NCBI GenBank assembly: GCA_937996795.1
Contig: CALKUH010000006.1
Coordinates: forward strand, 1 to 32,163
Reading direction: 5' to 3'
DNA from: an uncultured Verrucomicrobiota bacterium
GTDB taxonomy: Bacteria; Verrucomicrobiota; Kiritimatiellia; CAIVKH01
DNA length: 32,163 bases
Shown here: piece after piece, positions 23,574 through 31,000 of the stretch
Layout of the letters: each line of letters starts with the position of its first letter
Position numbering within the stretch: the first letter of the stretch is position 1
Notes under the pieces: model-generated
Seen by the model: the letters and a program-made list of their open reading frames with translations, nothing else
Told to the model about the DNA's origin: nothing
The model's database searches: none
Position numbers and translations under genes: made by a program

Positions 23574-24329
23574 TCAGCGAGTCTCCGTCTTCGGAATCGA
23601 CAGCGTCTGGCCCACCTTCACGCTCTGCGGCCCGCCGGGCAGCGCGCTGCGATTCGCGTCATAGATCTGCTGCCACTTCCGGGAATCGCCATACACCTTG
23701 CCGGCGATCCGCGACAAGGTGTCGCCGGGCTGCACCACATAAGGCGTCATGGTCACGGGGGCGCTCGGCGTCGCAGGCTTGGCGGCGACTGGTGCGGCGG
23801 GCTGCGCAACGGGTGCGGGCGTCGGTGCGACAGCGACGGGCGCCGCGGCGGATGCGGTCGCGCGCGCGGGCGGTGTCGACTCCAGTTGCGCGCGGAGCGT
23901 GGCGTTTTCCTGTTCAAGCATGGAAATCCGGCGGATGGCTTCGCTCGGCTGATCCGGAAGCGAGGCCGCGAAGGAAATGCGCGCGTGTGCGATGAGGTCG
24001 CGGACAAGATCTTGTTTTTCCGCGTTTGGATTCAATTCGAGATAGCGCTGGTAGTGATAGATCGCGCGGACGTAGTCCTCGAGATCATGGTCGTAGATCC
24101 ACGCGAGTTCCAGGTGCGCGCGGGCCAGTTGGGGCCGCTTGTCGATGGCGCGCAAGTACGCCTCCACCGCGCCCGGAATGTCCTGGGCATTCTTTTTTTC
24201 GCGTGCCCGTTTGAGGAGCGGGTCGCGTTCCTCGCGCTGGTCGCGAAGCGAGGTGGACCCGCAACCGGCCCCCGCCAGCAGGGCCCCGCCGAGCGCAAAC
24301 ACGATCAGAAGGTGTGACGTCAATCGCAT
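23574..24329 (-). CDS. LysM-domain lipoprotein with TPR region, first gene of the dcw-half operon
   Basis: The 251-aa exported protein opens with a basic, hydrophobic signal ending LLAGAGC, which is lipobox-like but has a non-ideal -3 residue. Residues about 30-85 form one or two TPR units (AVEAYLRAIDKRPQLARAHL ... YHYQRYLELNPNAE). A short helix (RISMLEQENATLRAQLE) and an Ala/Pro/Val linker follow. A C-terminal LysM peptidoglycan-binding domain covers about residues 200-248 (YVVQPGDTLSRIAGKVYGD ... VKVGQTLSIP). It is likely anchored in the outer membrane and bound to the cell wall. ATG 24329 is the first good start; a GTG at 24344 lies in the spacer of the predicted promoter. Confidence 0.85.
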   Translation of the reverse strand: MRLTSHLLIVFALGGALLAGAGCGSTSLRDQREERDPLLKRAREKKNAQDIPGAVEAYLRAIDKRPQLARAHLELAWIYDHDLEDYVRAIYHYQRYLELNPNAEKQDLVRDLIAHARISFAASLPDQPSEAIRRISMLEQENATLRAQLESTPPARATASAAAPVAVAPTPAPVAQPAAPVAAKPATPSAPVTMTPYVVQPGDTLSRIAGKVYGDSRKWQQIYDANRSALPGGPQSVKVGQTLSIPKTETR

Positions 24330-24334
24330 GCTTC

Positions 24335-24363
24335 CCACTAGCACGCTGCGCGCAAGGCGTCAA
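24335..24363 (-). promoter_or_regulatory. Predicted promoter of the LysM-lipoprotein/dcw operon, leaderless
   Basis: On the minus strand TTGACG (24358-24363) and TAGTGG (24335-24340) are 17 bases apart. Only five bases lie between the -10 box and ATG 24329, so transcription should start at or within one or two bases of the start codon, giving a leaderless message. Confidence 0.45.
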
Positions 24364-24420
24364 CTGCCGACACACACGGCGAGGAGACGCCGTAAAAATG
24401 ACGTCGCCGCGCGTCCGAGG

Positions 24421-24450
24421 TTGACAGGTCGGGAGCGGCTTCGATACGTT
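24421..24450 (+). promoter_or_regulatory. Predicted tRNA-Ala promoter
   Basis: A perfect TTGACA (24421-24426) and TACGTT (24445-24450) with an 18-base spacer lie 16 bases before the tRNA. Position before a certain RNA gene makes this the best supported promoter of the window, and it is a useful reference for the TACG-type -10 boxes elsewhere. Confidence 0.6.
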
Positions 24451-24466
24451 CGCCTTTCTTCCTAAC

Positions 24467-24542
24467 GGGGGGTTAGCTCAGTTGGTAGAGCGCGTGAATG
24501 GCATTCACGAGGTCGAGGGTTCGACTCCCTTACCCTCCACCA
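24467..24542 (+). tRNA. tRNA-Ala (anticodon GGC)
   Basis: The sequence folds into a full 76-nt cloverleaf. Acceptor GGGGGGT (24467-24473) pairs with ACCCTCC (24532-24538) and includes the G3:U70 wobble that marks alanine tRNAs. The D arm is GCTC-loop-GAGC (24476-24491). Anticodon stem CGTGA/TCACG encloses loop ATGGCAT, so the anticodon is GGC at 24500-24502. The T arm is GAGGG-TTCGACT-CCCTT. The 3' CCA is encoded (24540-24542). A hairpin-rich repeat begins directly after it. Confidence 0.97.
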
Positions 24543-24740
24543 GCCTTCGCCGAAGCGCAGCGAAGGCGAAGGCTGCCCTCCATAGCGGCGTGTTCGCCGC
24601 GACGGAGGGCCGCTGTAAAGGCTACGGCTGGCAAGCCAGCCAAGAGCGCCGAAGCGCAGCGAAGGCGAAGGCTGCCCTCCATAGCGGCGTGTTCGCCGCG
24701 ACGGAGGGCCGCTGTAAAGGCCACGGCTGGCAAGCCAGCT
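24543..24740. repeat. Two-copy 99-bp-period tandem repeat built of hairpins
   Basis: A 93-bp segment at 24548-24640 recurs at 24647-24739 with one difference (T24623 versus C24722), a six-base spacer lying between. The first copy holds three hairpins: GCCTTCGCC/GGCGAAGGC (24543-24551 with 24565-24573), a long two-step stem GCCCTCC...GGAGGGC enclosing GCGGCG-TGTT-CGCCGC (24575-24610), and GGCTGGC-AA-GCCAGCC (24626-24641). The second copy keeps the last two but lacks the full left arm of the first hairpin. No convincing gene lies in it. It fills the space between the tRNA and bioA and may act as a terminator, an RNA-processing element or a dispersed palindromic element. Confidence 0.9.
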
Positions 24741-24756
24741 AGAAAATCCCCGCGAC

Positions 24757-26043
24757 ATGCAACGGAATGAGCAAGAACCGGCCTCGCGCTCGCATGTCTG
24801 GCATCCGTACACCCGACGCTCGACACTTGTGGATACGCCGCCGCCCGTCATCGTTCGCGGCGAAGGCATCCACCTGATCGACGCGGAGGGACGTCGATTC
24901 GTGGACGCCATCTCGTCGTGGTGGTGTGCGTCACTCGGACACAGCCATCCGCGAATCGTCGCGGCGATCCAGCGGCAGGCCGCCTCGCTACAGCACAGCA
25001 TTCTCGCGAATCTCACCCACCCCGCCGCGGAGGAATTGGCGCGCCGCCTCGCGAACCTCATGCCGACCCCGGATCGTCATGTCTTGTTTGCCAGCGACGG
25101 CGCGAGCGCGGTGGAGCAGGCGCTCAAGATGGCCGTGCAGTATTGGAGCAATATCGGACGCCCGGAGAAACGCCGCTTTGCGTGTCTGCATGGCGCCTAC
25201 CACGGCGACACGCTCGGCGCGATGTCGGTGGGGTATCTGGATGAATGGCACCGGCCCTTCAAGCGGCTGCTGCCCGAATCCATCCAGCTGACGCTGAACG
25301 CGCAGGCGGGTTTCCGTCACTGGCAGGAGCCCCTCGGCACGCATCGCGACGAACTCGCCGCTGTGATCGTGGAACCGCTGTGCCTCGGCGCGGCGGGCAT
25401 GCGGATGTACGCGCCGGACGCCCTGGCCGAACTGGCCGCGTGGTGCGAGGCAAACGACGTATTGCTCATTGTGGACGAGATCGCAATGGGGTTCGGTCGA
25501 ACCGGCCGCTGGTTCGCGTATGAACATGCCGGCATCGATCCCGACTTCGTTTGCGTGGGCAAGGCCCTCACCGGCGGTTCGCTGCCCATGAGCGCGACGA
25601 TCGCGAAGGATCGCGTCTATGACACGTTCACCGACCGGCCCGTCGACCACACGCTGCAACACGGACACACGTTTTGCGGGAATCCCATTGCCGCCGCCGC
25701 GGCCAATGAAGCGCTCACGCTTTATGCGGAACTCGCCCTCCCCGCGCGCGCCGAAGCGCTGGGTCGACGCCTGCGCGCGGCGCTTGATCCCCTTCGCAAT
25801 ACGCCGGGCATTTCCGAGGTCCGCACGCTGGGCCTCATTGGCGCGGTTGAACTCGCGTCCGATCCGACGCCGCAGCCCCTCTCCCGCGCGCACCGCGTGC
25901 GCCTGCGCCTCCACGAGCAAGGCATTCTCCTGCGTCCCCTCGGCCCCGTCCTGTACCTGATGCCGCCCCTCATTATCACCGAGACGGAACTCGACGCCCT
26001 CACCGACGCCTTTGTGGATGCGATTATATTTGTTTGCAATTAA
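24757..26043 (+). CDS. bioA: Adenosylmethionine--8-amino-7-oxononanoate aminotransferase
   Basis: This PLP enzyme of biotin synthesis makes 7,8-diaminopelargonate using S-adenosylmethionine as amino donor. The 428 residues show the BioA hallmark WHPYT near residue 15, SSWWCASLGHSHPRI, GAYHGDTLGAMSVG, the PLP-contacting LIVDEIAMGFGRTG, the Schiff-base Lys in CVGKALTGG, and HGHTFCGNPIAAAAA. No other bio gene is in the window. No clear ribosome site lies before ATG 24757, which follows the tandem repeat by 17 bases. The stop codon TAA is inside a perfect 16-bp palindrome. Confidence 0.93.
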   Translation: MQRNEQEPASRSHVWHPYTRRSTLVDTPPPVIVRGEGIHLIDAEGRRFVDAISSWWCASLGHSHPRIVAAIQRQAASLQHSILANLTHPAAEELARRLANLMPTPDRHVLFASDGASAVEQALKMAVQYWSNIGRPEKRRFACLHGAYHGDTLGAMSVGYLDEWHRPFKRLLPESIQLTLNAQAGFRHWQEPLGTHRDELAAVIVEPLCLGAAGMRMYAPDALAELAAWCEANDVLLIVDEIAMGFGRTGRWFAYEHAGIDPDFVCVGKALTGGSLPMSATIAKDRVYDTFTDRPVDHTLQHGHTFCGNPIAAAAANEALTLYAELALPARAEALGRRLRAALDPLRNTPGISEVRTLGLIGAVELASDPTPQPLSRAHRVRLRLHEQGILLRPLGPVLYLMPPLIITETELDALTDAFVDAIIFVCN

Positions 26044-26049
26044 TTGCAA
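26034..26049. promoter_or_regulatory. 16-bp perfect palindrome over the bioA stop codon
   Basis: TTGCAATTAATTGCAA is a perfect inverted repeat without a loop, AT-rich in a GC-rich region. Its right half, TTGCAA (26044-26049), is also the likely -35 box of the next gene. A dimeric repressor site is the simplest reading; it does not resemble the BirA operator. Confidence 0.45.
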
Positions 26050-26071
26050 CACCCGGTGACTCTGCTAACAT
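26044..26071 (+). promoter_or_regulatory. Possible promoter of the ankyrin-type gene
   Basis: TTGCAA (26044-26049), 16 bases, TAACAT (26066-26071); four of six matches in each box. A transcript starting near 26078 would have a leader of about 64 nt. Confidence 0.3.
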
Positions 26072-26141
26072 TATCCGTGTGTTCGCGTAATCTAGGCTTA
26101 TTGAGACGACTCTTGCGGGCAGGAAATTAAGGATTTATCAA

Positions 26142-26783
26142 ATGATTGCAAAGTTCATTCTAAGCTTCCTGATTGCCCAATCGCCTCTTGCCGGATTTGG
26201 GCCGATGCCTTCAACCGACGGTGCTCAGGGGCTTCGGTTTGAGGTGAACAAGGACCAGAAGAAGGTCAACAAACCGAACAAGAACAAAGGCAAGCCGAAG
26301 CAGAAACACCGGAAGGGGAACAATCGGAATAATCAGGGGGGCGGCCAGCGCCGCCCCAAAGTCATCTCAACCACGGCCAAAGTGGTGAAAACAATCACGC
26401 TGGAGGAGCGGGCGACGGACCGCCTGAACGCCATGGTTTCTTCATCTGGCGATTTGGGTGCGAAGCAAAATTTTCTGGAGCAGAAAAAAGTTCGGGAGCA
26501 GCAATTCGTCCTCATCGAGGGCGAGCGCCAGCGCTTCAAGCAACTGCTGGTCGAAGGACGGCTCAGTGCCCAGGACTTGAATAGCGTCCAGTCGGACGGA
26601 TTCACCATTTTCCATCATGTCGTCATCAGCGGCTGGGGCGATATCGCCAGCCGGATGATCGAAGTCGGCGCCGACCCCGACGTGAAGGACGCCTCCGGCC
26701 GGTCCGCCCGTGACTGGGCGCGCACCTTGGGCTACTCGTCCATGACCGCGCTATTCGACGCGAAAAAGCCGAGACAACCTTGA
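26142..26783 (+). CDS. Small exported protein with basic linker and ankyrin-like C-terminus
   Basis: No named family is recognised for the whole 213-aa protein. An N-terminal signal-like helix (MIAKFILSFLIAQSPLAGFG) is followed by a Lys/Asn/Gln-rich, very basic stretch (about residues 37-75). A helical middle comes next (ITLEERATDRLNAMVSSSGD and on). The C-terminal about 55 residues read as one or two ankyrin repeats: SDGFTIFHHVVISGWGDIAS, then VGADPDVKDASGRSARDWA. Base composition is less GC-rich and the codons differ from the neighbours, which hints at a separate history. AAGGA lies eight bases before ATG 26142. It is a monocistronic gene between bioA and aceE; the function is unknown. Confidence 0.75.
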   Translation: MIAKFILSFLIAQSPLAGFGPMPSTDGAQGLRFEVNKDQKKVNKPNKNKGKPKQKHRKGNNRNNQGGGQRRPKVISTTAKVVKTITLEERATDRLNAMVSSSGDLGAKQNFLEQKKVREQQFVLIEGERQRFKQLLVEGRLSAQDLNSVQSDGFTIFHHVVISGWGDIASRMIEVGADPDVKDASGRSARDWARTLGYSSMTALFDAKKPRQP

Positions 26784-26991
26784 CCCGCAATCACCCGCCC
26801 CGCGCGCACCGACCAGGCGTGTCGGGGATATCCCCAAGGGGTTGGCGATCTCACGCATAACAGCTTTGTTATAGCGGTAAAACGGTGTCGCACCCAATCC
26901 CTAGCGGCGAGCGCCGGATTCGTTCACTAGGACTTGCGTTTTTTGAACTCACCCCGTACGGTTCGTCACTTCTATCAGGGGTGCTCACGCT
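26784..26991. promoter_or_regulatory. Intergenic control region upstream of aceE
   Basis: This 208-bp gap holds no gene. It contains the palindrome GGGGATATCCCC (26824-26835), the hairpin-type repeat ATAACA-GCTT-TGTTAT (26857-26872), and a promoter-like pair TTGCGT (26934-26939), 17 bases, TACGGT (26957-26962). AGGGG at 26977-26981 is the ribosome site of aceE. The two inverted repeats lie upstream of the promoter, where an activator or repressor could bind. Confidence 0.45.
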
Positions 26992-29667
26992 ATGACGGAT
27001 GCTGATTTGACGCCGGAGAACGTGGATCTTTTGGAAACGCGGGACTGGTTGGACTCGCTCTCGGAAGTGTATCATTCCCGGGGCGCCGACCGTGTGGCCA
27101 ACTTGCTGACCGACTTGCAGTTGCAGGCCCAGAAGCTGGGCGTCAAGCTGCCGGTCACCTCGGAAACGCCCTACACCAACACGATCCCGGCGAACCTGCA
27201 GCCGGCCTATCCGGGCGACCGCGAGTTGGAGCGCCGGATCAAGAGCCTCGTGCGTTGGAACGCGATGGCCACCGTGGTTCGGGCCAACAAGAAGGACAGC
27301 AGCCTGGGCGGCCACATCTCGACGTTCGCGTCCAGTGCAACGCTTTATGAAGTCGGCTTCAACCACTTCTTCCGCGGGCGCAGCGAGACGCAGGAACCGG
27401 ACTTCATTTACTTCCAGGGCCATGCCTCGCCCGGCATCTACGCGCGCGCGTTCCTGGAGGGGCGTATTTCGCGCGAACACCTCCAAAACTTCCGCCGCGA
27501 GTTGGCCAAGGGTGGCGGCCTCTCCTCCTACCCGCATCCCTGGCTGATGCCGGACTTCTGGGAGTTTCCCACGGTGTCGATGGGCTTGGGCCCGCTGATG
27601 GCGATTTACCACGCGCGCTTCATCCGCTACCTCGAAGACCGCGGCCTGAAAAAGGAATCAGACCAAAAAGTCTGGGCGTTCCTCGGCGATGGCGAGACGG
27701 ATGAGCCCGAGTCGCTCGGCGCCATTTCACTCGCAACGCGCGAGCACCTCGACAACCTGATCTTCGTCATCAACTGCAATTTGCAGCGGCTCGACGGCCC
27801 GGTGCGCGGCAACGGCCAGATCATCCAAGAACTCGAGGCGAACTTCCGCGGCTGCGGCTGGAATGTCATCAAGGTCATCTGGGGCAGCGACTGGGATCCC
27901 CTGCTCGCCGCCGACAAGACCGGCATCCTCGTCAAGCGCATGGGCGAAATCGTGGACGGCGAGTTCCAGAAATACGCCACGGAATCCGGCGCCTACATCC
28001 GCAAGCATTTCTTCGGCAAATATCCGGAGACGTTGAAACTCGTCGAGCACCTGAGCGACGACGAACTCACGCGCCTGCGCCTCGGCGGCCATGATCCCGA
28101 AAAGATTTACGCGGCCTACCGCGCGGCGATGAACAACAAGGGCACGCCCACGGTCATCCTGTGCCGCACGATCAAAGGCTACGGCCTCGGCGAGGCGGGC
28201 GAAGGCAAGAACATCACGCACCAGCAGAAAAAGCTCAACGAGGAAGAGCTCCGCGAGTTCCGCAAGCGCTTCGACATTCCCATTTCGGAGGACGAGATCG
28301 GCGACGCGCCGTTCTATCGGCCGGCGAAGGACAGCCTCGAAGTGCAGTACATGCTGGAACGCCGCCGCGCGCTCGGCGGATTCCTGCCCAAACGCAGCAC
28401 GGTGGTGAAACCGGTTGTGCCGCCGGAGGACGACGTCTTCGCCGAATTCGCCAAGGGCACGGATGGTCGCGAAGCCTCCACCACGATGGCGTTCGTGCGG
28501 CTGCTCTCGAAACTCGTGAAGGATCCGAATGTCGGCAAGCTCGTCGTTCCAATTGTGCCCGACGAGGCGCGCACGTTCGGCATGGAGTCGCTCTTCCGCG
28601 CCATCGGCATCTACTCGCACGTCGGCCAGCTCTACGAGCCCGTCGATGCCGAGAGCCTGCTGTACTACAAGGAAGCGCTCGACGGGCAGATCCTTGAGGA
28701 AGGCATCAACGAAGCGGGCTCGATCAGCTCCTTCATCGCGGCAGGCACCGCCTACGCGAACCACGGGGTGAACACGATCCCGTTCTACATTTATTACTCG
28801 ATGTTCGGCATGCAGCGCGTTGGCGACCTCGTCTGGGCTGCGGGCGACCTGCGCTGCCGCGGTTTCCTGTTGGGCGGCACCGCTGGGCGCACCACGCTGA
28901 ACGGCGAGGGGCTCCAGCATCAGGACGGACACAGCCACCTGCTGGCCTACCCCGTTCCGAACCTGATGTGCTACGACCCGGCGTTCGCCTTCGAGATGGC
29001 CGTCATCATCCGGGAAGGCATTCGCCGCATGTATGTGAAGGGCGAGAGCATTTTCTACTACCTCACGCTCTGCAACGAGAACTACGCGATGCCTCCGATG
29101 CCGAAAGGCGCGGAGGAGGGCATCCTGAAGGGCATGTATCTCTTCAAGCCGTCCGATCTCAAGGGCGCGAAGCTGAAGGCCCAGCTGCTCGGCAGCGGCA
29201 CGATCATGAACGAGGTGCTCAAGGCGCAGCAACTGCTCGCCGAGAAGTACAACGTGGCGGCGGACGTCTGGTCCGTCACGAGCTACAAGGAACTGCGGCG
29301 CGACGCGATGGAAGCCGACCGCTTCAACCTGCTGAATCCCGGCGCCGCGCCGAAGACGCCGTACGTCTCGCAATGCCTGAACAAGACCGAGGGTGTCATC
29401 GTTGCCTCCTCGGATTACGTGAAGATGCTGCCCGACGCGTTGCAGCGCTGGGTGGACCGCCCGATGTACAACCTCGGCACGGAAGGATTCGGACGCAGCG
29501 AAACACGCGCGAAACTGCGTGACTTCTTCGAGGTGGATGCGCGTTACGTCACACTCGCCACGCTGACCCAGCTGGTGCGCGGCGGGCAGTTGAAGCCTGA
29601 TGTGCTGGCGAAGGCGGTCGTTGATCTCGAGATTGATCCCGCCAAACCGAACCCGCTTACCGATTAG
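26992..29667 (+). CDS. aceE: Pyruvate dehydrogenase E1 component, homodimeric type
   Basis: This thiamine-diphosphate enzyme decarboxylates pyruvate and acetylates the lipoyl group of AceF. At 891 aa it is the single-chain E1 of the E. coli type (887 aa) rather than the alpha/beta form. The ThDP motif is GDGETDEPE at about residue 232, with INCNLQRLDGPVRGN completing the metal site. Other strong blocks are KDSSLGGHISTFASSATLYE, YFQGHASPGIYARAFLEGR, MESLFRAIGIYSHVGQLYEP and NGEGLQHQDGHSHLLAYPVPN. It opens the aceE-aceF-lpdA operon; AceF follows after 15 bases. Confidence 0.97.
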   Translation: MTDADLTPENVDLLETRDWLDSLSEVYHSRGADRVANLLTDLQLQAQKLGVKLPVTSETPYTNTIPANLQPAYPGDRELERRIKSLVRWNAMATVVRANKKDSSLGGHISTFASSATLYEVGFNHFFRGRSETQEPDFIYFQGHASPGIYARAFLEGRISREHLQNFRRELAKGGGLSSYPHPWLMPDFWEFPTVSMGLGPLMAIYHARFIRYLEDRGLKKESDQKVWAFLGDGETDEPESLGAISLATREHLDNLIFVINCNLQRLDGPVRGNGQIIQELEANFRGCGWNVIKVIWGSDWDPLLAADKTGILVKRMGEIVDGEFQKYATESGAYIRKHFFGKYPETLKLVEHLSDDELTRLRLGGHDPEKIYAAYRAAMNNKGTPTVILCRTIKGYGLGEAGEGKNITHQQKKLNEEELREFRKRFDIPISEDEIGDAPFYRPAKDSLEVQYMLERRRALGGFLPKRSTVVKPVVPPEDDVFAEFAKGTDGREASTTMAFVRLLSKLVKDPNVGKLVVPIVPDEARTFGMESLFRAIGIYSHVGQLYEPVDAESLLYYKEALDGQILEEGINEAGSISSFIAAGTAYANHGVNTIPFYIYYSMFGMQRVGDLVWAAGDLRCRGFLLGGTAGRTTLNGEGLQHQDGHSHLLAYPVPNLMCYDPAFAFEMAVIIREGIRRMYVKGESIFYYLTLCNENYAMPPMPKGAEEGILKGMYLFKPSDLKGAKLKAQLLGSGTIMNEVLKAQQLLAEKYNVAADVWSVTSYKELRRDAMEADRFNLLNPGAAPKTPYVSQCLNKTEGVIVASSDYVKMLPDALQRWVDRPMYNLGTEGFGRSETRAKLRDFFEVDARYVTLATLTQLVRGGQLKPDVLAKAVVDLEIDPAKPNPLTD

Positions 29668-29682
29668 AACCTGGAGACGAAC

Positions 29683-30996
29683 ATGGCTGCCATTGAATTC
29701 AAACTGCCCTCGCTGGGCGAAAACGTGGATACGGGTGACGTGGTCCGCCTGCTGGTGAAGGTGGGCGACACGATCAAGAACGACCAGCCGGTCCTCGAAA
29801 TGGAGACCGGCAAGGCGACGGTCGAAATCCCGTCGACCGTCGGCGGCGTGGTGAAGCAGATTCACGTAAAGGAAGGCGCCAAGGCCAAGGTCGGCCAGGT
29901 CATCCTGACCGTGGACAGCGCAGCTGCCGCTCCGGCCCCGGCCCCGGCATCCGCCTCGCCCAAGGCGCCGGAATCAGCGCCCGCCCCCGCGGCGCCGGCA
30001 CCCGCCCCTGCCCCGTCGGCGCCTCCCGCCGCCCCGGCAACAGCGCGCACGGCGCCGCCGCCGCCGCCAACGACGCCTGTCGTCATCGCCACCGGCGAAG
30101 CAGCCGCCGCCTCGCCCGCCACACGCAAGTTCTCCCGCGAAATCGGCGTGGATATCAATGCCGTTCCTGGCACCGGCCCCGGCGGACGCGTATCGGTGGA
30201 CGATGTTAAGAATTTTGCCCGCGCCCTGAATGCGGGCCTCGTCCGCGCGCCCGGCAAATCCGCGGCCACGCCGCTGCCTGATTTCTCGCGCTGGGGCGAA
30301 GTCGAGCGCCAGCCGCTGAACAATGTGCGCGTCGCGACGGCCGAGCAAATGTCGTTTTGCTGGAACACGATTCCGCACGTCACCCTGCACGACAAGGCGG
30401 ACATCACCGAGCTGGAGAAGTTGCGCAACGAGTCGAAAGCCAAGGCGGAAGCCGCCGGCGCGAAGCTGACGATGACCGCCTTCCTCGTGAAGATTGTCGC
30501 CTCGGCGCTCAAGGTCCACCCGAAGATCAACTCCAGCCTGGACATGGCGCGCAGCGAGCAGGTCTTCAAAAAGTACTACAACGTGGGCGTCGCCGTGGAT
30601 ACCGAACGCGGATTGATGGTCCCGGTCCTTCGCGATGTGGATCGCCGCAATGTGATCCAGATCGCGATCGAGATGCAGCGCGCCGCCGAACGCGCCAAAG
30701 CACGGAAGCTGAGTCCCGACGACATGACGGGCGGATGCTTTACCATCACGAACATCGGCGGCATTGGCGGCGGATTCTTCACACCGATCGTCAATCACCC
30801 CGAGGTCGCAATCCTCGGCGTCGGTCGCGCTGCGCATGAACCGGTTTTCGTCAACGGCTTCTTCCAGCCGCGCCTGATGATGCCGCTCTCGCTCTCCTTC
30901 GACCACCGCCTGGTCGACGGCGCGGATGGCGCCCGCTTCCTGCGCTGGATCATCGAAGCCATTCAAAATCCGGTCCTGCTTTCCCTGGAGGGTTGA
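29683..30996 (+). CDS. aceF: Dihydrolipoyl acetyltransferase (pyruvate dehydrogenase E2)
   Basis: This is the core of the pyruvate dehydrogenase complex; it passes the acetyl group to CoA. The 437 residues hold one lipoyl domain (1-78; lipoyl-lysine Lys44 in EMETGKATVEIP), a flexible Ala/Pro linker, a peripheral-subunit-binding domain (ATRKFSREIGVDINAVPGTG), a second short linker, and the catalytic domain with SFDHRLVDGADG (His near 408). Having one lipoyl domain rather than the three of E. coli is common outside Enterobacteria. GGAG stands six bases before ATG 29683. The gene lies four bases before lpdA. Confidence 0.97.
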   Translation: MAAIEFKLPSLGENVDTGDVVRLLVKVGDTIKNDQPVLEMETGKATVEIPSTVGGVVKQIHVKEGAKAKVGQVILTVDSAAAAPAPAPASASPKAPESAPAPAAPAPAPAPSAPPAAPATARTAPPPPPTTPVVIATGEAAAASPATRKFSREIGVDINAVPGTGPGGRVSVDDVKNFARALNAGLVRAPGKSAATPLPDFSRWGEVERQPLNNVRVATAEQMSFCWNTIPHVTLHDKADITELEKLRNESKAKAEAAGAKLTMTAFLVKIVASALKVHPKINSSLDMARSEQVFKKYYNVGVAVDTERGLMVPVLRDVDRRNVIQIAIEMQRAAERAKARKLSPDDMTGGCFTITNIGGIGGGFFTPIVNHPEVAILGVGRAAHEPVFVNGFFQPRLMMPLSLSFDHRLVDGADGARFLRWIIEAIQNPVLLSLEG

Positions 30997-31000
30997 TTCT

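Noticed and set aside
24543..24740. CRISPR array
   Set aside because: Only two units of about 93 bp with a six-base spacer, and no cas genes; not CRISPR geometry.
24467..24760. Integrative element attachment site at the tRNA 3' end
   Set aside because: No integrase and no second copy of the tRNA end in the window; genes on both sides are housekeeping.
24482..24770. Plus-strand open frames translating the 99-bp repeat as a repeat protein
   Set aside because: They start inside the tRNA, have no ribosome site and consist only of the hairpin units.
24462..25061. Minus-strand open frame over the tandem repeat and tRNA, encoding a peptide with the familiar RVRESNPRPR pattern
   Set aside because: This peptide pattern is the known false translation of a tRNA gene read backward; the rest is the repeat and the antisense of bioA.
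26034..26049. The bioA-end palindrome as a BirA operator
   Set aside because: BirA sites are long, split TTGTAAACC-type repeats; this site is a compact 16-mer without that pattern and lies after, not before, bioA.
27727..29865. 712-codon open frame antisense to aceE
   Set aside because: Mirror of a strongly conserved gene in high-GC sequence; the product is low-complexity Arg/Ala/His/Glu-rich and matches no family.
29930..30120. Ala/Pro-rich tract in aceF as a repeat element or foreign insert
   Set aside because: Such tracts are the normal flexible linker between lipoyl and subunit-binding domains of E2 proteins.
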